NCBI GenBank assembly: GCA_947306605.1
Contig: CAMZHB010000029.1
Span: forward strand, 1-10,971
Source of the DNA: an uncultured Prevotellaceae bacterium
GTDB lineage: Bacteria > Bacteroidota > Bacteroidia > Bacteroidales > Bacteroidaceae
Direction of reading: 5' to 3'
DNA length: 10,971 nucleotides
Shown: positions 6,696 to 10,971 of the stretch, one piece after another
Layout: each line of letters opens with the position of its first letter
Numbering within the stretch: the first letter of the stretch is position 1
Notes under the pieces: model-generated
The model's input: the letters and a program-made list of their open reading frames with translations, nothing else
Told to the model about the DNA's origin: nothing
The model's database searches: none
Position numbers and translations under genes: made by a program

Positions 6696-8687
6696 CTATT
6701 TTATGCCCTGCTGAACCTTCCGAAAATGCTTTATCAGACTGTATGCCGAATAAAGTCCCAGTTCACCGGCCTTACTGAGGTCGGTAAAGCCCTCCTGATA
6801 ATCCGCCAGTTCCACACGGAGCAACCCACGGTTATAATATGCCTCGGCTAATGAAGGCTGACATTCAATAGCCTTGTCATAATCCTGCAAAGCCGCGGCA
6901 ATGTCTTTTATACGTGCGTGAATACACCCCCGATTATAATAAATGTAACCACAGGAAGGCTCATAGGCAATGGCACGTGAGAAATCGTCGAGAACAGGTT
7001 TATAATCGAGTCGCGCATCTTGCACACGGGAAACTTCACCTTGACCCTTCTTGAATTGGAGTGCCTCCAATTGTTTCTCATTAACCACAGCGCGCAGGAA
7101 AAGTGCCGCCACATACGTACTGTCCAGCGACAAAGCCTGGTCAAGATCAGCCAACGCCGCCGTATAATCACGCTTGCTTGCAGCACAAAAAGCATGAGCA
7201 AAAAGCAACGGGATATTGCGGCTCTCTTTCCCCAAACGTCCGGCCAGACGGAGGACATCGGCATCAATGGCCTTGATGTCATCGGCACCAAGTGCACCCT
7301 CACGCGACGCTATATAAACTTGGCGTTCCAGCAATCCCGTACCATTGAATTTATCCAGGAATGCGGCATACGAAGAACGGACTGCCAGACCACTGCCTTG
7401 GGGCAAGAAAGTGAGGAGATAGAGAGGCTGGCTCTCAACAGCCACATCGCGATTCTGAATGCGGCCACGATAATCGCTGGCATAGAATTTGGCAATATTC
7501 TCCTCATCATTCTCTACCACCATCTTCTTGTAATCATCTATATCCTGCTCCTTTTGCTTGCGGGTCGGCTTCTGCCGACGGCGATGTCCCGTTCCGAACA
7601 TATCATCCAAACGTGCGATGTATACTTTCCGTTCATCGGCTAAAGCAAGTTTGTCTTGACCGATCAGACGTCGGCAACGGGCACGGTTTTCATAACCTGT
7701 CAAGAAATTAGGATAATCTTCAAGTACCGTAGTATAGTCACGGATGGCACCACGATAATCACCCGTTTGCTCAAGCAGCAGAGCCCGGTTGAAAAGAGCC
7801 AGACGGTCGCGTGGTTCGCGCTTTAAAACAAAATTAAAGTCCTCAATGGCCAAATTATTCTCGCCTACTTGCATTCGCAGAAGGCCTCTGTTATAGTGAC
7901 CGGGGTAATTGTCCGGATCTATGTCAAGAGCAATATTGTAGTCATCCATTGCGCCACGGAGATTGTTACGACGAAAACGTGCCATGGCCCGGTTCAGGTA
8001 AAACCCGGCCTTCTTGGGAGACTGCAGAATGGCTCTGTCATACGTTTCTTCGGCATTTGCATATTCTTCACGTTGCATTTGCAACATGGCACGAGCCCCT
8101 AAAGCATCGACATCATAAGGATTGATGCGCAAAGTCTGGCTTATCAAAGTGTCGGCAAGTACCGTGTCTTGACGTTCAAGGGCTATTTGCGCCTTGAGCA
8201 TGTAGCAACGCGCGTTTGTAGGCCATTTCTGAATCATCGTGTCAAGCAAAGCATCGGCCGTAGCCAAACTATCCATCGACGTTTGACAAAGAACCAAATT
8301 GTGCCAAATATCTTTGTCATCATCACGTCGGCTGAGCAAGAGACGGTAATCATCAGACGCCTTGGTATACTCGGCATTCATGATATAACTAATGGCACGC
8401 AAACGGAAAACATCGTCTATGAACGGATCGCGTTCAATTGATAAAGAGCAATCATCGATAGCCCCGATATAATCGCCAAGATAATATTTTGCAACTGCCC
8501 TATAGTAATAAGGTTCATACAGATAGGGCTTCGCCTGTATGACCTGATTAAAGTATTGAATGGAGAGCGCGTAATCTTCATAGTAGAGTGCATTGCGCCC
8601 TATGGTTATAACTCCGTCGGCATTCAGTTGTGCCCTGCCTAATAACGGGAATAAAAACAGCAGAATAGGAATTAGGAGACGCTTCAA
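6696..8687 (-). CDS. Secreted tetratricopeptide-repeat protein, TTG start
   Basis: A 663-residue protein with a clear signal peptide (MKRLLIPILLFLFPLLGRAQ), so it is exported to the periplasm or outer membrane. TPR helices fill about residues 25-120, 158-355 and 490-645, with typical signatures such as YNRGLLRMQVGENNLAIEDF (265-284) and YYNRGLLRVELADYQEGF (617-634). Between them, about 365-480, is a non-TPR stretch starting with a basic segment (HRRRQKPTRKQKEQ). TPR superhelices bind proteins; the partner here is unknown. The start is TTG at 8687-8685: an in-frame TAA lies 6 bases upstream, and no later Met would keep the signal peptide. The TTG overlaps the def stop as TTGA, implying translational coupling. 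The Bacteroidales TPR-ruvX-def association is, from memory, a common gene neighbourhood. A strong terminator follows directly. Confidence 0.92.
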   Translation of the reverse strand: MKRLLIPILLFLFPLLGRAQLNADGVITIGRNALYYEDYALSIQYFNQVIQAKPYLYEPYYYRAVAKYYLGDYIGAIDDCSLSIERDPFIDDVFRLRAISYIMNAEYTKASDDYRLLLSRRDDDKDIWHNLVLCQTSMDSLATADALLDTMIQKWPTNARCYMLKAQIALERQDTVLADTLISQTLRINPYDVDALGARAMLQMQREEYANAEETYDRAILQSPKKAGFYLNRAMARFRRNNLRGAMDDYNIALDIDPDNYPGHYNRGLLRMQVGENNLAIEDFNFVLKREPRDRLALFNRALLLEQTGDYRGAIRDYTTVLEDYPNFLTGYENRARCRRLIGQDKLALADERKVYIARLDDMFGTGHRRRQKPTRKQKEQDIDDYKKMVVENDEENIAKFYASDYRGRIQNRDVAVESQPLYLLTFLPQGSGLAVRSSYAAFLDKFNGTGLLERQVYIASREGALGADDIKAIDADVLRLAGRLGKESRNIPLLFAHAFCAASKRDYTAALADLDQALSLDSTYVAALFLRAVVNEKQLEALQFKKGQGEVSRVQDARLDYKPVLDDFSRAIAYEPSCGYIYYNRGCIHARIKDIAAALQDYDKAIECQPSLAEAYYNRGLLRVELADYQEGFTDLSKAGELGLYSAYSLIKHFRKVQQGIK

Positions 8688-9244
8688 GCCTTTTTAACCG
8701 TCTTTACTTTGTACGAACAATGGGTTTTACCCTTGAGGAAAGCCAAAAGTTTGCTTTTGTTCATCTGTTTTCGGAATGTGGAAATATGATCAATAAACAT
8801 GCGGCCTTCCAAATGGTCAAATTCATGCTGCATGACGCGGGCCAAATAACCTTCAACCCACTCGTCGTGATGAATAAAGTTTTCGTCATCATACGATACA
8901 CGTATACGTGTGGGACGTGTCACACTTTCTGAAATGCCAGGCAAACTTAAACAGCCCTCTTCCATAGTTTCCGTCTCGTCATTGGTTTCATGGATATGGG
9001 CATTGAAATATACATGACGGAAACCTTTGTATTCGGGCAAATCATCTGAGAGAATGTCAAGGTCAATCACTACAACACGGATGGATTTTCCAATTTGCGG
9101 TGCAGCCAGACCGACACCATTCGAAGCTTCTAAAGTTTCGTACATGTCCTTTACCAGTGGGTCAAGAACATCATGATTGAGTTCCACATCTTGTGCCACT
9201 TCGCGCAAGACAGGCATGCCATAAATATAAATAGGTAGTTTCAT
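8684..9244 (-). CDS. def: Peptide deformylase
   Basis: Peptide deformylase removes the formyl group from the N-terminal Met of new proteins at the ribosome exit, using a bound metal ion. All three family motifs are present in this 186-residue protein: GVGLAAPQ (43-50), EGCLSLPG (96-103) with metal ligand Cys98, and HEFDH (140-144) with ligands His140 and His144 and catalytic Glu141. The length is normal. Residues after about 156 form a basic C-terminal tail (KQMNKSKLLAFLKGK), usual in Bacteroidales homologues. The ATG at 9244 begins MKLPIYIYG, the standard family start. The gene lies 39 bases after ruvX and overlaps the TPR start by four bases. It is likely transcribed from the ruvX promoter region, since I see no TAnnTTTG box in the 39-base gap. 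Confidence 0.98.
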   Translation of the reverse strand: MKLPIYIYGMPVLREVAQDVELNHDVLDPLVKDMYETLEASNGVGLAAPQIGKSIRVVVIDLDILSDDLPEYKGFRHVYFNAHIHETNDETETMEEGCLSLPGISESVTRPTRIRVSYDDENFIHHDEWVEGYLARVMQHEFDHLEGRMFIDHISTFRKQMNKSKLLAFLKGKTHCSYKVKTVKKA

Positions 9245-9283
9245 AACTGAATATATTCGCTTTTGTTAAATCGCCATTTCAAT

Positions 9284-9697
9284 CTACGCTCTTCGGCTTT
9301 CCATGTACGATTGCAGAATGATGGTTGCACTAATTTCATCAACCAAGGCTTTGTTTTGTCGAGCCTGCTTTTTCAAACCGCCATCAATCATAGCCCTGTG
9401 TGCAAGCACTGAAGTAAAGCGCTCGTCTGTCGTTTCAATAGGAATCTGAGGAAAAGACTTGTGGAAACGGGTGATAAAAGCATCCACACGACCGGCATTT
9501 TCTGAATCATCACCTGAATTCTGTACTGGACGGCCAATGATTACGCGTTCCACAGGTTCACGACCAAAATAATCGGTCAAGAACAACAACAGGTTTGGAG
9601 TTTCAACTGTTATCAAGCCCTGAGCAATGATTTGAGCGGGATCAGACACAGCTAAACCCGTTCGTTTCTTCCCGTAATCGATTGCCATGAGTCTCAT
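9284..9697 (-). CDS. ruvX: Putative pre-16S rRNA nuclease / Holliday junction resolvase-like RuvX (YqgF)
   Basis: A 137-residue RNase H-fold protein of the YqgF/RuvX family. In E. coli, YqgF is implicated in 16S rRNA 5'-end maturation; homologues are also annotated as Holliday junction resolvases. Visible motifs are AIDYGKKRTGLAVSDP (5-20) with catalytic Asp7, IIGRPV (53-58), TTDERFTSV (89-97) with an acidic pair, and ALVDEISATIILQ (117-129) with Asp120-Glu121. These acidic residues fit the metal-binding catalytic set. I chose ATG 9697 (MRLMAIDYG). A frame-compatible TTG at 9712 lies in the upstream terminator/promoter bases and is less likely; a start at MAIDYG is also possible. It is first in the ruvX-def-TPR unit, directly behind a promoter-like box. 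Confidence 0.96.
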   Translation of the reverse strand: MRLMAIDYGKKRTGLAVSDPAQIIAQGLITVETPNLLLFLTDYFGREPVERVIIGRPVQNSGDDSENAGRVDAFITRFHKSFPQIPIETTDERFTSVLAHRAMIDGGLKKQARQNKALVDEISATIILQSYMESRRA

Positions 9698-9701
9698 GCG
9701 G

Positions 9702-9709
9702 CAAAAATA
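9702..9709 (-). promoter_or_regulatory. Promoter -7 box directly in front of ruvX
   Basis: TATTTTTG on the minus strand (9709 to 9702) fits the Bacteroidota -7 consensus TAnnTTTG. It ends 4 bases before the ruvX ATG, so the transcript start would fall at or next to the start codon. No -33 TTTG is seen at the usual distance, but TTTTTTTG lies immediately upstream. Confidence 0.45.
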
Positions 9710-9716
9710 CAAAAAA

Positions 9717-9741
9717 AGTCCGGCACTTACTACGCCGGACT
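9717..9741 (-). terminator. Rho-independent terminator of the YtxH-YqjE cassette
   Basis: AGTCCGGC (9717-9724) and GCCGGACT (9734-9741) form a perfect GC-rich 8-bp stem with a 9-base loop. On the minus strand it is followed by a T-run (complement of A at 9711-9717). It lies 33 bases after the stop of the gene at 9775 and separates that cassette from ruvX. Confidence 0.9.
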
Positions 9742-9774
9742 ATAGTTTCTTTAATTTATATGCTTGCGATTCTA

Positions 9775-10047
9775 TCAACGTCGGCGCATTTTCATGTAAA
9801 GTTTCCACACGCTGCGGCCTACCTTATAGGCATAAAGCGCACTACCAATGAGGCTACCAGTACGTTTCATGCTTACCAGTGACATTACGCCGCTTCCAGG
9901 ACGCCGATAATCGTCAATAAGTGCATCAGTAAGGCGCTTAATATTATTTTCCTCACGACGTAAACGTACTAACACGTCTTGCTTTCGACGCTGAATGTCT
10001 TCGTAAGTCACTTTGGAGCGAGTTGCGTTGTCATTGTAAGTTTTCAT
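9775..10047 (-). CDS. Small basic protein, third gene of envelope cassette (YqjK-like by position)
   Basis: A 90-residue hypothetical protein with no motif I can name. Residues about 13-47 are highly charged and helical (EDIQRRKQDVLVRLRREENN), probably a coiled coil. Residues about 64-84 (GSLIGSALYAYKVGRSVWKL) are moderately hydrophobic and could be a membrane or amphipathic helix. The end is very basic (KMRRR). The ATG at 10047 overlaps the 3' end of the holin-like gene by 17 bases, so the two are translationally linked, and a terminator follows the stop. Its position after a YtxH-like and a YqjE-like gene recalls E. coli yqjD-yqjE-yqjK, where YqjK is also a small basic protein. That link is inferred from layout only. 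Confidence 0.82.
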   Translation of the reverse strand: MKTYNDNATRSKVTYEDIQRRKQDVLVRLRREENNIKRLTDALIDDYRRPGSGVMSLVSMKRTGSLIGSALYAYKVGRSVWKLYMKMRRR

Positions 10048-10393
10048 CTTCGTCTTTCAGCAATTCGTTCCCAATATAATTAGTCAGAGGTCTTTCAATC
10101 CATGGTTTGCGCATTACATAAAGCAGCACGCCTATTGCTGCAAAAAGTAACGCGACAATTCCATAGGACAACATCGCATTACCTGTCAACGTGCGCATCA
10201 AGGAAACCAAGACCATAGCTACGAAAATCAGCGTGATTATGAACACAACAAACAAGATGACGAACAAGATGACTGCGGTAAGTAACCTAGTCAACATTTC
10301 CGTCAGGCTCAGCGTCATATATTCGCGCTGTAAGCCTAGATATTCACGCAACGAGGCATACAGGCGTGAGACGAGACCGTCCGTACGCTCCAT
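10031..10393 (-). CDS. YqjE / DUF1469 phage-holin-superfamily-like membrane protein
   Basis: A 120-residue protein with an amphipathic N-terminal helix (LVSRLYASLREYLGLQREYM, 7-26) and then two strong hydrophobic segments at about 37-66 and 74-93, joined by a short turn (MRTLTGNAM). A basic patch (MRKPWIERPL) and a short acidic tail follow. This is the layout of the DUF1469/YqjE family, often annotated as phage holin family III. In chromosomal contexts like this one there is no evidence of lysis function, and a role in the inner membrane or envelope stress is more plausible. It lies 2 bases after the YtxH-like gene and overlaps the next gene by 17 bases, so the three form one transcript. Confidence 0.85.
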   Translation of the reverse strand: MERTDGLVSRLYASLREYLGLQREYMTLSLTEMLTRLLTAVILFVILFVVFIITLIFVAMVLVSLMRTLTGNAMLSYGIVALLFAAIGVLLYVMRKPWIERPLTNYIGNELLKDEDENLQ

Positions 10394-10395
10394 TC

Positions 10396-10602
10396 TTAAT
10401 CTTGAGCGGCCTTAAGTTCTTCTGTAATGTCGTCAACGAGGCTTTCCATTTCCTCGCGATTGAGTTTAATGCCACGGGCACGGATAGCCTCGGCTATCTT
10501 AGCGCGTAAATCTTCACCTTTCTCAGGGGCAAAAAGAAGACCAATAGTTGCACCTAAAGCAAAACCGCCCAACAGGGCTGCCAAAACACTTGCTGTTCTC
10601 AT
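10396..10602 (-). CDS. YtxH domain-containing small membrane protein
   Basis: A 68-residue protein with an N-terminal membrane helix (about residues 4-25) rich in small residues, including Gly12, Gly13, Gly17 and Gly21. LLFAPEKGEDLRAKI (22-36) follows. The GxxxGLLFAPxxG pattern is the YtxH-family signature. The remainder is a charged helix (about 34-66), probably coiled coil on the cytoplasmic side. Members are often linked to stress or stationary phase, but their biochemical role is unknown. It is the first gene of a three-gene unit, preceded by a TAnnTTTG box at 10638-10631, and stops 2 bases before the DUF1469 gene. The ATG at 10602 places the membrane helix directly at the N-terminus. Confidence 0.88.
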   Translation of the reverse strand: MRTASVLAALLGGFALGATIGLLFAPEKGEDLRAKIAEAIRARGIKLNREEMESLVDDITEELKAAQD

Positions 10603-10630
10603 TTTATTTGATGTTTTAAGTTTTAGGCTT

Positions 10631-10660
10631 CAAACTTAGACATTTTTTCCGAGACAAAAA
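10631..10660 (-). promoter_or_regulatory. Candidate promoter of the YtxH cassette
   Basis: TAAGTTTG on the minus strand (10638 to 10631) matches TAnnTTTG and lies 28 bases before the YtxH-like ATG. TTTTTG (10660-10655) is a possible -33 element, but its 16-base gap is shorter than the usual 19-21. Confidence 0.5.
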
Positions 10661-10808
10661 GCAATTTCTTCCTTAAAAATACTTTTTAATCGCCATTTTG
10701 ACACAGAAAATATACTTACAATGCTTCTTCTGATGGTTTTTGGCCAAAAATACGCTTCAGATTTGATTTTTTTAACCTATCAGTATACGCTATCCGAAAG
10801 ACTAATCG

Positions 10809-10816
10809 TAACTTTG
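10809..10816 (+). promoter_or_regulatory. Candidate -7 box of the last gene
   Basis: TAACTTTG matches TAnnTTTG and lies 34 bases upstream of the ATG at 10851. No -33 TTTG is seen at the expected distance; the nearest is at 10762-10765, too far. The AT-rich bases 10661-10808 between the two divergent promoters show no other feature I can support. Confidence 0.45.
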
Positions 10817-10850
10817 CTTACATATTGTAGAATTCATAATTTTAATCAAA

Positions 10851-10971
10851 ATGAAATACGCATTCAAGAAAATGGCTATCGTGGCAATAGGCGTTTGCAC
10901 TATTGCAAGTTTCTCATCCTATAAGTCAAATGAGAGCATGTACAAGAAAGCTTATGAAAAAGCTCAGGCAC
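10851..10971 (+). CDS. Secreted envelope protein, N-terminal fragment (possibly SPOR-domain type)
   Basis: The first 40 codons of a gene that runs off the window. The N-terminus MKYAFKKMAIVAIGVCTIAS is a signal peptide: a Lys-rich start and a hydrophobic core at about 8-20. It is followed by the mature-looking segment KSNESMYKKAYEKAQA. From memory, Bacteroidales SPOR-domain lipoproteins begin similarly, with a lipobox Cys just before a KSSESAYKKAYEKA-like stretch; here that position is Tyr24. The SPOR domain itself would lie outside the window, so the family is a tentative inference. A TAnnTTTG box precedes the ATG. Confidence 0.65.
   Translation, partial: MKYAFKKMAIVAIGVCTIASFSSYKSNESMYKKAYEKAQA

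Noticed and set aside
7020..7643. A 207-codon plus-strand ORF opposite the TPR gene.
   Set aside because: Antisense shadow of a well-supported TPR coding region, with no domain or promoter of its own.
9698..9712. An upstream TTG start for ruvX.
   Set aside because: It would place the start codon in the terminator/promoter bases; ATG 9697 gives the normal family N-terminus.
10031..10393. The holin-like gene as evidence of a prophage.
   Set aside because: No endolysin, spanin, capsid or integrase genes nearby; the DUF1469 type is common in chromosomal envelope operons.

Overview
The window looks like chromosomal DNA from a Bacteroidota bacterium, most likely order Bacteroidales and Prevotella-like. 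Reasons: proteins of Bacteroidales type (YidC, a DPP5-like S9 peptidase, a secreted TPR protein); starts that mostly lack Shine-Dalgarno sequences; and several matches to the Bacteroidota -7 promoter element TAnnTTTG. It reads as core chromosome. I see no transposase, integrase, rRNA, tRNA or CRISPR array.

Left part, plus strand (1-6294): the C-terminal glutaminase half of CTP synthase (pyrG, cut by the window edge), the membrane protein insertase yidC, a secreted S9-family serine peptidase with an intact Ser-Asp-His triad, a family 2 glycosyltransferase and a small acidic putative lipoprotein. The last three are separated by only 3 and 9 bases and probably share a transcript.

Middle (6295-6695): a gap of about 400 bases between convergent genes. 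It holds a 21-base-period degenerate repeat, a perfect 10-bp inverted repeat, a Bacteroidota-type promoter-like element on the minus strand, and a strong minus-strand terminator. Read on the minus strand, the 21-base repeat is in phase with an uncatalogued-looking 58-codon ORF (6492 to 6316) whose C-terminus becomes a seven-residue repeat around Ser-Asp-Ile/Val. This is the most unusual item in the window.

Right part, minus strand (6696-10602): two transcription units. Upstream, a three-gene envelope cassette (YtxH-like, YqjE/DUF1469 holin-like, small basic protein) ends in a terminator at 9717-9741. The U-tract of that terminator abuts the promoter-like box and start codon of ruvX. The second unit, ruvX-def-TPR, follows. 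The TPR gene starts at a TTG that overlaps the def stop as TTGA, and the unit ends in a 13-bp stem terminator.

Far right (10603-10971): a divergent intergenic region with promoter boxes for both directions, then the first 40 codons of a secreted, probably SPOR-type envelope protein that runs off the edge.

In combination the window covers nucleotide supply (pyrG), membrane protein insertion (yidC), N-terminal maturation of new proteins (def), nucleic acid maintenance (ruvX) and several envelope or periplasmic proteins.
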